From: Nocardia takedensis NBRC 100417
Lineage (GTDB): Bacteria > Actinomycetota > Actinomycetes > Mycobacteriales > Mycobacteriaceae
Assembly: GCF_000308695.1 (NCBI RefSeq)
Contig: NZ_BAGG01000259.1
Coordinates: 1 to 63,962 of the forward strand
Direction of reading: 5' to 3'
Length of the DNA: 63,962 nt
Shown one piece after another: positions 1 through 8,712 of this stretch. Both the position numbers and the translations under genes were made by a program. Numbering within the stretch: position 1 is the stretch's first letter; the number at the start of each line of letters is the position of its first letter. The notes below the pieces were generated by a model. The model was not told the DNA's origin. It saw only the letters and a program-made list of their open reading frames with translations, and ran no database searches.

Positions 1-3000
1 TTCGACGGCGACCTGTCCATCTCGGCGGTCAACGGACCGCGCGCGGTCGTCGTCGCCGGACCGCGCGAACCGCTGGCCCGGTTCGAGCGCGTGCTGGCCC
101 GCGCCGGAATCATGCGCTGGAACGTCGACGGCGTCGACTTCGTCGCGCATTCGGCCTCGATGGACGGACTGCGCGAACCGCTCGCGCCCGCGCTGGCCGA
201 CCTGCGCCCGCGCACGTCGAGGATCCCGTTCTATTCCACGGTGACCGGCGAGGTGGTCGACACCGCCGAACTCGACGGCGACTACTGGTACCGGAACCTG
301 CGCGAGACCGTCCTGTACGAACCCGCGCTGCGCGCCCTGCTGGCCGCCGACAACGACGTGGTCATCGAGGTCGCCCCGCACCCCCTGCTGACCCTCGGCA
401 GCGAGGAGACGGTGGCCGAGGCGGGCGTCCGCGCGGCCGTCGTGGGCACGCTGCGCCGCGACGACGGCGGTCCGCGCCGCATGGTGCACGCGCTGGCCGA
501 GGCGTTTGTCGCCGGAATCGAGATCGACTGGCGGTCGCTGTTCGCGGGTCGCGCGGTGCGCCGCGTCGCCCTGCCGACCTACGCCTTCGACCACGAGCGG
601 TACTGGGCCGTCGGCGAGAAGATCGGCGACCTCGGCGAACTGGGGCTGGCCCGCACCGGCCACCCGCTGCTGCGCGCAGCGCTGCGTCCCGGCGGGGGAG
701 CGGGCCGCGTGTGGACCGGCGGATGGTCCGCGGCCCGGCAAGGCTGGCTGGCCGACCACGTCGTCTTCGGCGAGGTGGTCGTCTCCGGCACCACGATGGT
801 CGAACTGGCCGCCGCCGCGGGCGCCGAGACGGGGTGCCCGCTGGTGTCCGAACTGATGCTCGAAGCGCCGCTGGTCATCCCGGAGGACGCGACGGTCGGC
901 GTTCAACTGTCCGTCGACGAACCGGACGATGCCGGCGCTCGCGCGTTCACCCTGCACACCAGCCTCGACCACGAGCAGTGGACCCGGCACGCCTCGGGCA
1001 CACTGAGCCCCGAGACCGCCGCGCCGCCCGAAGAACACCGGGACACCTGGCCGCCGGCGGGCGCGACCGAGATCCCGGCCGCCGGATGGTACGAACCGCT
1101 CGCCGAGCGCGGCTTCGGCTACGGCCCCGCCTTCCAGGGGTTGCGGTCGCTGTGGCAGCACGGCGAAGACCTCTACGCCGAGATCCGGACCTCCGCGCCC
1201 ACCAAGGGATACGCGATTCACCCGGCCTTGTTCGACGCCGCCTTCCACGGGGCCCTGCGCGTCCCGGACCGGGACGAGTCCGATGCCGGTGTGGTGCTGC
1301 CGTTCGTCTGGTCGAAGGTGTGGCTGAGCCCCGAATCCGGCGCGCCGGACACACTGCGGGTCCGCCTGCGCCGGACGGGACCGGATTCGGTGTCGATGCT
1401 CGGCGTGAGCGAATCCGGGCGCGTGCTGGTGTCGGTGGGCGAGGTGGTCTCGCGGCCGATCTCGGTGGCGCAGTTGACCGCCGGGCGACGCACGGCCGAC
1501 GGCGCGCTCTACGACGTGCGCTGGGCCCCGGCCGCGCCGACCGGTCAGCCGGTCACCGAATTCGCGGTGGTGACACCGGGTTTCGATACCGCGGAACTCA
1601 CCGGTCTGTCGCAGTACCCGGACCTGGCCTCGGTCGCCTCCGAGGACGGCGCGCCCGCGCCCGCCACGGTCGTCCTGGCGATCCCGCCGGTCGCCGGGGC
1701 GGTGCCCGAGGCCGTGCGGCACACGACCCGCACGACCCTCGGGATCGTCCAGACCTGGCTGGCCGCGGCGGCGTTCGCCGAATCGCGACTGGTCGTGGTC
1801 ACCTCGCGGGCCGTGGCCGTCGAGGACGGCGAAGCACCCGACCTGTCGACCGCGCCGGTCTGGGGTCTGCTGCGCAGCGCGCAGGCCGAACACCCCGACC
1901 GTTTCGTCCTCGTCGACACCGACACCGGCGCGGACGGCGTCGTGGGCTGGGCGGGCGTCACGGCGGCGCTGTCCGTCGGCGAACCGCAGGTGGCGATCCG
2001 CGCGGGCCGCCCCTCCGTCCCCAGGCTGACCCGCTCGACCGCGCCCGTCGCACCGCTGACCGCCTTCGACGCCGAGTCGACCGTGCTGATCACCGGCGGC
2101 GCGACCGGTCTGGCCGCCCTGCTGGCCCGCCACGTGGTGGTCGAGCACGGCGTGCGGTCGCTGGTGCTGGCCAGTCGCAGCGGTCCCGCCGGGGCGGGCG
2201 CGGCGGACCTGGTCGCGGAACTGACCGAACTCGGCGCGCGGGTGCGCGTGGCGGCCTGCGACGTAGGCGACAGGACCGCCGTCGCCGACCTGATCGACGG
2301 CATCGACGCGGACCGCCCGCTCCGGGTGGTGATCCACGCGGCGGGCGTGCTGGCCGACGCGACGGTCGAGGCGATGACCCCCGACCACCTCGAGAAGGTG
2401 CTGGCCGCCAAGGTCGACGGCGCCTGGAACCTGCACGAGGCGACCCGCTGCATGGACCTGGCCGGTTTCGCGCTGTTCTCCTCGTCCTCCGGACTGCTCG
2501 GCGGTCCGGGGCAGGCGAACTACGCCGCGGCCAACGTCTTCCTCGACGCCCTGGCCCAGTGGCGGAACGATCAGGGCCTGCCCGGCGTGTCGATGGCGTG
2601 GGGCCTGTGGGCGCAATCGACCTCGATGACCCGCGAACTGAGCGATCTGGACGTCTCCCGCCTGGCCGGAACGGGCATCACCGCCCTGTCGCCGGAGGTC
2701 GGCACGGCGCTGTTCGACGCGGCGCTGTCCGGAGCGAGCGCCGTGGTGGCCCCACTGCGTCTGGACACGGCCGCGCTGCGGGCCCGCGGGCGCACCGCGG
2801 CGCTGCCCGCGATGCTGCACGGGCTGATCCCCGCCGCGGCGCGCAAGGCCGACAGCGGCGCGGCCGAAGCCCTGCGCGCGCGTCTGGCGGGACTGAACGC
2901 CCAGCAGCGCGCGCGTCACGTGCTGCGGTTGGTCTCGGCCGAGGCCGCCGAGGTCCTGCACGCGGGCGCGGAGACCATCGATCCCGACAAGGCGTTCAAG

Positions 3001-3375
3001 GACTTCGGCTTCGACTCCTTGGCCGCGGTCGAACTGCGCAACCGCCTCGCCCACGTCACCGGCCTGACGCTCTCGGCGACGCTGGTCTTCGACCACCCGA
3101 CCCCGAGCGCCGTCGCCGAACAACTGCTGCGCCAACTCGAACCGGGCACCGCCGCCCGTCCCGCTCCGCGGCCCATCGACGCCGAACTGGACCGGCTCGC
3201 CGAACTCCTGCGCGCCGTCCCCGCCGAGGACCGCGCCCGGGTGGCCGAACGCCTGCGCGCGGCCCAGCGCCTGCTCGACGACGACGACGCGAAAGACGAA
3301 GGCGGCGAGCGCATCCGGTCCGCGACGGCCACGGAGATCTTCGATCTCATCGACAACGACCTCGGAGTGCGCTGA
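1..3375 (+). CDS. Modular type I polyketide synthase, C-terminal part (AT-DH-KR-ACP-docking)
   Basis: The window opens inside this gene, so the KS and the AT nucleophile are missing. The 1124 visible residues read in order: second half of an acyltransferase (to about 185), dehydratase (about 215-480), ketoreductase (about 690-880), ACP (about 975-1045, GFDSL carrying the phosphopantetheine Ser) and a charged helix ending in an FDLIDNDLG docking tail. The AT specificity tetrad reads FVAH, neither HAFH (malonyl) nor YASH (methylmalonyl). The DH keeps its His (757-759) and the Asp of FDAAFH, but HxxxGxxxxP ends in Ser. The KR keeps SSSSG and NYAAAN and the LxD of B-type enzymes, but its nucleotide loop reads GATGLA instead of GxGxxG. 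No thioesterase is fused; a discrete one follows 2 bp later. The docking tail is of the kind that normally hands the chain to another PKS polypeptide. Confidence 0.95.
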   Translation, partial: FDGDLSISAVNGPRAVVVAGPREPLARFERVLARAGIMRWNVDGVDFVAHSASMDGLREPLAPALADLRPRTSRIPFYSTVTGEVVDTAELDGDYWYRNLRETVLYEPALRALLAADNDVVIEVAPHPLLTLGSEETVAEAGVRAAVVGTLRRDDGGPRRMVHALAEAFVAGIEIDWRSLFAGRAVRRVALPTYAFDHERYWAVGEKIGDLGELGLARTGHPLLRAALRPGGGAGRVWTGGWSAARQGWLADHVVFGEVVVSGTTMVELAAAAGAETGCPLVSELMLEAPLVIPEDATVGVQLSVDEPDDAGARAFTLHTSLDHEQWTRHASGTLSPETAAPPEEHRDTWPPAGATEIPAAGWYEPLAERGFGYGPAFQGLRSLWQHGEDLYAEIRTSAPTKGYAIHPALFDAAFHGALRVPDRDESDAGVVLPFVWSKVWLSPESGAPDTLRVRLRRTGPDSVSMLGVSESGRVLVSVGEVVSRPISVAQLTAGRRTADGALYDVRWAPAAPTGQPVTEFAVVTPGFDTAELTGLSQYPDLASVASEDGAPAPATVVLAIPPVAGAVPEAVRHTTRTTLGIVQTWLAAAAFAESRLVVVTSRAVAVEDGEAPDLSTAPVWGLLRSAQAEHPDRFVLVDTDTGADGVVGWAGVTAALSVGEPQVAIRAGRPSVPRLTRSTAPVAPLTAFDAESTVLITGGATGLAALLARHVVVEHGVRSLVLASRSGPAGAGAADLVAELTELGARVRVAACDVGDRTAVADLIDGIDADRPLRVVIHAAGVLADATVEAMTPDHLEKVLAAKVDGAWNLHEATRCMDLAGFALFSSSSGLLGGPGQANYAAANVFLDALAQWRNDQGLPGVSMAWGLWAQSTSMTRELSDLDVSRLAGTGITALSPEVGTALFDAALSGASAVVAPLRLDTAALRARGRTAALPAMLHGLIPAAARKADSGAAEALRARLAGLNAQQRARHVLRLVSAEAAEVLHAGAETIDPDKAFKDFGFDSLAAVELRNRLAHVTGLTLSATLVFDHPTPSAVAEQLLRQLEPGTAARPAPRPIDAELDRLAELLRAVPAEDRARVAERLRAAQRLLDDDDAKDEGGERIRSATATEIFDLIDNDLGVR

Positions 3376-3377
3376 TC

Positions 3378-4190
3378 ATGACCGTCGAGCACACGACAAC
3401 GGGCCTCACCGCCGAACTGCACCGACTACACGAGGCGGGCGCGCTCGCCGAGGCCGTCCCGCTGCTGCGCGCGGCCGCGGCCCGGCGCACCACGTTCACC
3501 TCGCTCGCCACCCATCCGAACCCGCCGAAACCGCTGCTGGTGAGCGAGGGCGAAGCGCCGGTGCTGATCTGCCTGCCCTCGTTCCTCGCCGGATCGGGAC
3601 CGCACCAATTCGCCAGGCTGGCCGTCAGTTTCGAGCGAAGACACCGCGCGCTCGCCCTGCTGCTACCCGGATTCGAGCGGGCGGGCGCGGTCCCCGCGGA
3701 CTGGTCCGCCGCGATCGAGACGCTGACCCACGCCGCCCGCACCGCCGCGAGCGGGCGACGCTGCGTCCTGGTCGGCTATTCGATCGGCGGGGTGCTCGCG
3801 CACGCGGTGGCCCAACGCCTGGCCGAGGCGGGCCGACCCGTCGCGGGCGTCGTCATGGTCGACACGGTCGATCCCGGACCCGCCGCGCGGGCGGCCTCGT
3901 TCCTGTGGGCGCTGGGCAGCGTCCTGGACCGCAACGCCGACGGCCGCCTGGTCACCGACGAGAACCTGACCGCCATGGGCGCCTACCTGGATCTGCTCGA
4001 CCAGTGGGAACCCGGCCCCGTCACCGCGCCCGTGCTCATGCTGCGCGCCGAGCGACGCGCGGGCGCGGCGGGCTGGCCGAACTGGGATGTCGCCGAGACC
4101 ACCGTCGCGATCCCGGCCGACCACTTCTCCATCCTCGATCAGGACGCCGCGCACACCGCGCGCGCCATCGAGACCTGGCTGCGCCGCTGA
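3378..4190 (+). CDS. Discrete polyketide thioesterase (alpha/beta hydrolase)
   Basis: A 270-residue alpha/beta hydrolase of the PKS thioesterase type. The nucleophile elbow is GYSIGG (about residue 135) and the likely catalytic His sits in DHFSIL near the C-terminus. It begins 2 bp after the PKS stop, so the two are almost certainly co-transcribed and probably translationally coupled. Because the upstream PKS ends in a docking tail without a TE domain, this enzyme could either release the final chain or be an editing type II thioesterase; the sequence does not decide between them. The 60-residue N-terminal stretch before the hydrolase core is typical of macrolide-type TE domains, which slightly favours chain release. 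Confidence 0.88.
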   Translation: MTVEHTTTGLTAELHRLHEAGALAEAVPLLRAAAARRTTFTSLATHPNPPKPLLVSEGEAPVLICLPSFLAGSGPHQFARLAVSFERRHRALALLLPGFERAGAVPADWSAAIETLTHAARTAASGRRCVLVGYSIGGVLAHAVAQRLAEAGRPVAGVVMVDTVDPGPAARAASFLWALGSVLDRNADGRLVTDENLTAMGAYLDLLDQWEPGPVTAPVLMLRAERRAGAAGWPNWDVAETTVAIPADHFSILDQDAAHTARAIETWLRR

Positions 4191-4202
4191 TCGTTCGGCG
4201 CC

Positions 4203-4238
4203 GTCAGTCGTTCCAGCGCCGTCAGTTGTTCCAGCGCA
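4203..4238. repeat. 18-bp tandem duplication at the KAS III-like stop codon
   Basis: Two adjacent 18-bp copies (4203-4220 and 4221-4238) differ at two positions. The second copy contains the stop codon and last codons of the minus-strand KAS III-like gene, and the first lies just beyond it, in the 31-bp gap to the convergent thioesterase gene. This looks like a replication-slippage duplication. Confidence 0.75.
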
Positions 4239-5223
4239 CCGCCGCCGCGGCGGCGAAATCGCCGGCGTGCGCGAATCCGGCCATCACCACCAGCGAGCCG
4301 TCCGCGATCCGGCCCTCGCGGATCGCCAGATCCAGGGTGACGGGAACGGCCGCGCCGTAGAGATTTCCGCACCGGTCGAAGGTGTCCAGATGCTGATCGG
4401 CGCCCAGGCCCAGCGCGCGCCGCCAGTTGCGCAGGAACAGTCGATTGGGTTGGTTGGTCACCAGATAGTCGACCGCGCCGAGATCGAGGTCGATCTCCTT
4501 GCACAGTTCGCCGACCACCTCGGGGACCAGTCGGTTGCCCCGGTCGATGATCTCCTTGGACTTGTTTGAGTCGAAGACGATCTCCAGTTCGCCGCTGCCC
4601 GCCGCCCAGTATTTGCGGCCGTCGCCGGTCGCGGGCGACATGTCCGGCGCGAAGGACGGCGTGTTGCGCACGTGCACGCCCAGTACGGGGGAGCGGTCGT
4701 CGGCGGTCACGTAGGCGACGCCGCAACCGTCACCGGCGATGGCGGCGCTCTGCTTGCGGCTCAACTCCGGTTGGGCGAACAATTGGCCCGCGGTGTTCTG
4801 CACATTGGCCAGCAGGATGTTGTTCGCCTCGCCCGCCGCGATCATCGCCCGCGCGATCTTGAGCATGTACGGGAAGGCCCCGCAACCGCCGTTGTGCAGG
4901 TCGAGCACCAAGGCCGGATCGCAGCCGAGCAGGTGGGCCGTCTCGGCCCCGCATCCGGTGATGCACTCGTCGGGCAGCAAGGTGTTGGTGATGATCAGGT
5001 CGACGCTGCCCGCCGGATCGAGCCCGAGTCGCTCGAACATCGGCCGCGCGGCCGCCTCCACCATCTGCGCGGCCCGCTGCGACGGCGCGATCCGATGCCG
5101 CTCGTCGGGCAGTCGGAACAGCGGACTGGTCGCCATCGGATCGTTCTCCGCGGCCAGCGGATCCGGGGTGATCACCTCCGGCGGGAGGTAACTGCCGAAC
5201 GCCGCGATGCTCATCGGATGCAC
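4222..5223 (-). CDS. 3-oxoacyl-ACP synthase III-like protein with atypical catalytic triad
   Basis: A 333-residue thiolase-fold protein of the FabH/KAS III superfamily. The nucleophilic Cys is present (NGGCGAF, about residue 117) and the Asn motif is present (CGNLYGAA). The usual His-Gln-Ala-Asn motif, however, reads NQPN, so the catalytic His is replaced by Asn. Proteins of this fold include chain-priming synthases and acyltransferases that move acyl groups from ACP to small molecules; loss of His argues against ordinary decarboxylative condensation. The GTG start at 5223 is chosen because AGGAAG lies 5 bp upstream; an ATG at 5214 is the alternative. It is convergent with the PKS thioesterase and divergent from the SRPBCC gene, so it plausibly belongs to the PKS or isonitrile locus. 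Confidence 0.8.
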   Translation of the reverse strand: MHPMSIAAFGSYLPPEVITPDPLAAENDPMATSPLFRLPDERHRIAPSQRAAQMVEAAARPMFERLGLDPAGSVDLIITNTLLPDECITGCGAETAHLLGCDPALVLDLHNGGCGAFPYMLKIARAMIAAGEANNILLANVQNTAGQLFAQPELSRKQSAAIAGDGCGVAYVTADDRSPVLGVHVRNTPSFAPDMSPATGDGRKYWAAGSGELEIVFDSNKSKEIIDRGNRLVPEVVGELCKEIDLDLGAVDYLVTNQPNRLFLRNWRRALGLGADQHLDTFDRCGNLYGAAVPVTLDLAIREGRIADGSLVVMAGFAHAGDFAAAAAVRWNN

Positions 5224-5293
5224 GTGGACTTCCTCTCCCGTGGACTACCGTATTCGAATCGACTATCCCGCACCCGGTCCGCGCGACACCAGT

Positions 5294-5322
5294 TTGCCGA
5301 CGCCCGTGGGCGACCGTATCTT
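5294..5322 (+). promoter_or_regulatory. Candidate promoter giving a leaderless SRPBCC transcript
   Basis: TTGCCG and TATCTT are separated by 17 bp. A start about 7 bp downstream of the -10 would fall at the ATG at 5330, so the message would be almost leaderless. Prediction by eye only. Confidence 0.35.
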
Positions 5323-5329
5323 TCGGAGT

Positions 5330-5803
5330 ATGGATGTGGTCGTACAAGAACTGATGAAATGTTCTCCCGACGAATATCTGGATTTCGTCATGGATGTCGA
5401 ACGATATGCCGAGGTCGACGACAAGATCACCAAGATTTTTTGGATCCGCCGCGAGGGCGATGTCGTCCTGTTCCAATTCCGCCCCGCACTGCCCGGGCTG
5501 CCGAGGCCCGCGCCGAAAATGGTGCTCCGCTTGACGTTGACGCCCGGTGAGCGCATCGATCTGGCCTTGGCGCCGCTGCCGATGAACAAATTCGGCAACC
5601 GTGTCATGAAATACACGGGCAGTTTCGTCTGCACACCGGCCGACGGCGGCACCCTGGTCATCAGTTCGACCTCGCTGGAGATCGTCCCCGCGCTGCGGTG
5701 GCTGCTCGAACCCATCCTGCGACGGTCGCTGCCGCCGAACTTCCAGGCCGAGATCGAGCATGCCAAGACCTACATCGAGGCACGCAGCGCCTACAACAGC
5801 TGA
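5330..5803 (+). CDS. SRPBCC (START-like) ligand-binding or cyclase-type protein
   Basis: A 157-residue single-domain helix-grip protein of the polyketide cyclase/START superfamily. It is clearly paralogous to the protein at 7180-7653 on the other strand: both share the segment DVERYAEVD and the order CSPDE...RPA.PG.P.PAPKM...LAPLP...RW...PILRR.LP. SRPBCC proteins bind hydrophobic ligands and in pathways act as cyclases, aromatases or carriers. The start at 5330 matches the length of the paralogue. Its last 13 bp overlap tail to tail with the FAD oxidoreductase gene on the minus strand, which suggests close-packed co-evolution within the locus. The substrate is unknown. Confidence 0.85.
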   Translation: MDVVVQELMKCSPDEYLDFVMDVERYAEVDDKITKIFWIRREGDVVLFQFRPALPGLPRPAPKMVLRLTLTPGERIDLALAPLPMNKFGNRVMKYTGSFVCTPADGGTLVISSTSLEIVPALRWLLEPILRRSLPPNFQAEIEHAKTYIEARSAYNS

Positions 5804-7068
5804 GCCGTAGCCGGTGTCGGAGCGGCCTTCTCGGCCGCCCGGCGCACCTGGTTGGCGGCATACAGCGCGCGCACCAGGAAAACCGGGTTCAGGGCGGTGA
5901 ACATCGAGGCGTTGCGGGTGACGGCCTTGGTCACCCGCACGCCCACCCACGAGTCGTAGACCGCCGCCGAGAGCAGCACCTTCATCACGATCGACAGCTT
6001 GGGCCGCAGGCTCAGGTCGACGATCTGCGCCTGGTGCGGCCACAGCCGGAATCGGTGCAGGCGCTGGTACTTGCGCGCTCCCGCGTCGATCCCCGTCGCG
6101 TTCCCCGCCAGCAGCGCGGGAGTGACCGCGTCGCTGAGCCATTCGGCGGTCTGCATCGCCCACCCCAGCCCGGCGCCCTCGGCCGGATCCGCCGACATCG
6201 CCGCGTCGCCGACCAGCGCCAGCCCCGGCACGGTGATGCGCGGGCGGGTGATGCTCGGGTAGTCGCGGTAACCGATCACATCCGAAACACGTTCGGCGCG
6301 GCTCAGATCCGGACCGTCCGACAGTCCGGCGTAAGCGGCCAGCAACGCCGCCTCCTTGTCCTCGGCGGCCTCGTAGGTCGGCTTGTCCAACAGGCCGGCC
6401 AGCACCACCTGACCGTCGTCCATGGCGCCGACGGAGACGATCTCGGGCATCGTCAACCAGATCCGCATGGTCTGATCGGCGGGCACCTCGACGTTGCGGT
6501 AGTAGGCGAACACGCACGCGCGGCAGTTGCGCGAACGGATCCCGCGCAACCCGGCCAGATCGGCGATCTTCGAATGCCGTCCGTCGGCCCCGATCACCAG
6601 TTTCGCCCGCAAGCTCCGTTGCGCGCCGAGCACGGTCGCCTCGACGCCGTCGACGCGACCGTCGGCGTCCTTGCTCAGCTCGCGCACCTTCGCGCCCAGG
6701 ATCAGATCCACCTGCGGCACTTCGGCGGCGGCGGCGCGGGCCAGCGGGTCCAGCGTCTCGCGGCGGATGTTGTAGCCGTGCGGGGGACGGTCGTTCGTGC
6801 GCGGCGTGCGCAGCCAGCCGTACGGGGTCAGATAGCCGTCGTGGGAGGGGACGCCGCCTGCGTCCTCGATGAGTTTGTCCAGCCCCGTGCGGCGCATGAT
6901 CGGCAGCGCGCTGGACCGGATGGAAGAGGTGCACAGTCGCTTGTAGGTGTCGGGATTGCGATGCGCCTCGAGCAACGCGACCCTCGCGCCCGCGCGGCCC
7001 AGCAGGATCGCCGCGGTACAGCCCGCGAGACCGGCGCCCACGATTACCACGTCATAGTCGTCGTTCAT
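5791..7068 (-). CDS. FAD-dependent oxidoreductase (PHBH/geranylgeranyl-reductase-like fold)
   Basis: A 425-residue flavoprotein. An N-terminal Rossmann fingerprint (VVIVGAGLAGCTAA) is followed by the second FAD-contact motif IGADGRHSKIADLAGL (about residue 170) and the GD motif LVGDAAMSADP (about residue 290). The closest families are flavin monooxygenases, halogenases and geranylgeranyl reductases. No tryptophan-halogenase WxWxIP motif is visible, so halogenation is not supported. ATG at 7068 is preceded by GGAGAGAG. It is the last gene of the minus-strand operon that begins with the P450 at 12523. With a UbiA prenyltransferase in the operon, hydroxylation of an aromatic precursor or reduction/epoxidation of a prenyl chain are both reasonable. 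Confidence 0.85.
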   Translation of the reverse strand: MNDDYDVVIVGAGLAGCTAAILLGRAGARVALLEAHRNPDTYKRLCTSSIRSSALPIMRRTGLDKLIEDAGGVPSHDGYLTPYGWLRTPRTNDRPPHGYNIRRETLDPLARAAAAEVPQVDLILGAKVRELSKDADGRVDGVEATVLGAQRSLRAKLVIGADGRHSKIADLAGLRGIRSRNCRACVFAYYRNVEVPADQTMRIWLTMPEIVSVGAMDDGQVVLAGLLDKPTYEAAEDKEAALLAAYAGLSDGPDLSRAERVSDVIGYRDYPSITRPRITVPGLALVGDAAMSADPAEGAGLGWAMQTAEWLSDAVTPALLAGNATGIDAGARKYQRLHRFRLWPHQAQIVDLSLRPKLSIVMKVLLSAAVYDSWVGVRVTKAVTRNASMFTALNPVFLVRALYAANQVRRAAEKAAPTPATAQLL

Positions 7069-7179
7069 AGGAACTCTCTCCGAGTGTGGTGGACGGGATG
7101 CCCTGTGCGGCACCTGGTTTCCATCCTCGCACCCGGGAGAGTTCGCCGACAAAGTTTCACCGCGCGCGGCGGCGCCCGA

Positions 7180-7653
7180 TCATGCTCGGGCGCCGCGCTT
7201 TTCGATATAGTCCTTGGCCTGCGCGATCTCGGTCACGATGTTGTCCGGCAGGTTGCGGCGCAGGATCGGGTCGATCAGCCAGCGCACCGCCGGGGTGATC
7301 TCGGCGGTCATGGTCCGGGTGACGAGGGTGCCGTTCTCGACGGGTTCGCATTCGAATGTCGCGTTGAATTTCATCAGCCGATGCCAGAGTTTGCTGTCCG
7401 GCAGCGGGGCGAGCCCGACATCCACCCGCACACCGGGGGTGAGAACGCCTTGCGCCACCATCTTGGGCGCGGGGCCGGGAATTCCCGGCATCGCGGGACG
7501 GAATTTGAACTCCACCCGATTGCCTTCGCGGCGGACCCAGTCGAACGGGCCGAGTTTACTGTCCACTTCGGCGTATCGTTCGACATCCATCGCGAATTCG
7601 AGGAATTCGTCGGGAGAGCATGCAATGGTCTGTTGTGCCCGTGCTTCCACCAT
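7180..7653 (-). CDS. SRPBCC (START-like) protein, paralogue of 5330-5803
   Basis: A 157-residue SRPBCC protein, the second copy in the locus, with the same landmarks as the plus-strand copy (CSPDEF, DVERYAEVD, PAPKM, LAPLP, DPILRRNLP). It lies 41 bp after the UbiA gene and 111 bp before the FAD oxidoreductase gene, so it belongs to the minus-strand operon. Two copies in opposite orientations around the FAD gene suggest duplication with divergence, perhaps for two ligands or two ring-closure steps. No catalytic residues can be assigned with confidence from sequence alone. Confidence 0.86.
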   Translation of the reverse strand: MVEARAQQTIACSPDEFLEFAMDVERYAEVDSKLGPFDWVRREGNRVEFKFRPAMPGIPGPAPKMVAQGVLTPGVRVDVGLAPLPDSKLWHRLMKFNATFECEPVENGTLVTRTMTAEITPAVRWLIDPILRRNLPDNIVTEIAQAKDYIEKRGARA

Positions 7654-7694
7654 GGTGGCGAGTCTATCGGGATTCGGTGCGTCGACCTACTACA

Positions 7695-8633
7695 TCAGCC
7701 CGACACCGCGAGATTTCCCAACGCCAGCAGAATCGCGCCCGCCCAGGCCAGTCGACGGCCGAGCAGCCTGCCCAGCAGGGGATTCCGATCGAGCGCGCCG
7801 AGCCGGAACTGGAACAGGCGGGCCACGAAGACCGGGCACAGCAGCACGCCGAGCAGCACCGGCAGCACCCCCGCCGCCACGAGGACGGCCACCACGACGA
7901 GGTCGGCCACGGCCAGTACGCCGAGCAGACCGATGTAGCGGCGCTCCCCCGCCAGCGTGGCCAGATTGATCCGCCCCGCCCCGCGGTCGGTGGCCATGTC
8001 GCGCATATTCGAATACATCGAGACCATCATCAGCCAGAAGGCGAACAGCGCCCCTTCGGTGACCAGGCGTCCGGTGACCCCGCCGGTGAGCGCCCAGAAC
8101 GGGATCAGCACCAACTCCAGCGTCCACAGCAGCAGCACGGCCTCCTGGAAGCCGATGTGGCTGAACTTCATTCCGTAGGAGTACTGCACCGACACGGCCG
8201 CGCCCAGCACCGCGAGGGCGATCAGCACCGGGGGATGATGCGGGGCGACGAACAGTCCCGCGAGCAGCAGCGCACCGCCGACGCCCACACACGCCCAAGC
8301 GAAGCGCAGCGCCCGCGGCAGCGTCAGTTCGCCGGTCACCAGCGGCTTCCACTTCGCGCGCCGCAGCGCGCTGGGATCGTCCTGATAGTTCTTGGCGTCG
8401 GTGCCGTCGCGGAACCCGGTGATGTCGTCGAAGGCGATCACGGCGCTGTGGATCAGGAAGTAGCCGACCACGATCAGCGCCAGCGCGAGCCAGGTGCCGC
8501 CGTCGCGGGCGACCGTCGTCGGCAGCAGCGTGGCCACCAGCAGATACCCCAGGTTGTAGTCCAGGAAGTAGACGTTGGCGAGGTGGCCGTAGGCGCGCAG
8601 GGATTTCGTGGTGGGGGTCAGGAGATCGACCAA
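7695..8633 (-). CDS. UbiA-family membrane prenyltransferase
   Basis: A 312-residue polytopic membrane protein with eight or nine hydrophobic segments. Both Asp-rich metal/diphosphate motifs of the UbiA superfamily are visible: a DDITGFRDGTD stretch near residue 70 and NMRDMATD near residue 210. UbiA enzymes transfer a prenyl chain to an aromatic or polar acceptor. In this operon, next to an isonitrile synthase, the acceptor could be the isonitrile-bearing aromatic or a PKS product. It starts 79 bp after the oxygenase stop. A menaquinone or heme housekeeping role is unlikely given the context. Confidence 0.9.
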   Translation of the reverse strand: MVDLLTPTTKSLRAYGHLANVYFLDYNLGYLLVATLLPTTVARDGGTWLALALIVVGYFLIHSAVIAFDDITGFRDGTDAKNYQDDPSALRRAKWKPLVTGELTLPRALRFAWACVGVGGALLLAGLFVAPHHPPVLIALAVLGAAVSVQYSYGMKFSHIGFQEAVLLLWTLELVLIPFWALTGGVTGRLVTEGALFAFWLMMVSMYSNMRDMATDRGAGRINLATLAGERRYIGLLGVLAVADLVVVAVLVAAGVLPVLLGVLLCPVFVARLFQFRLGALDRNPLLGRLLGRRLAWAGAILLALGNLAVSG

Positions 8634-8712
8634 CGCAGTGTTCCTATCCTGAGACGTGTTCCGCTCTCGCGGAGGCGGCGTGATTCCGCTGTCGCGGGGT
8701 TGTTCGCGATCG

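Noticed and set aside
711..4190. Very long open frame overlapping the PKS in another frame
   Set aside because: Arg/Pro-rich translation over the PKS part is a high-GC shadow; only the part from 3378 is a real gene (thioesterase).
4730..6934. Long minus-strand frame across the KAS III, SRPBCC and FAD genes
   Set aside because: Composition is shadow-like, and the true genes in other frames have full domain signatures and ribosome-binding sites.
5791..7068. Flavin-dependent halogenase
   Set aside because: The Rossmann and GD motifs fit, but the WxWxIP motif of tryptophan-type halogenases is not seen.
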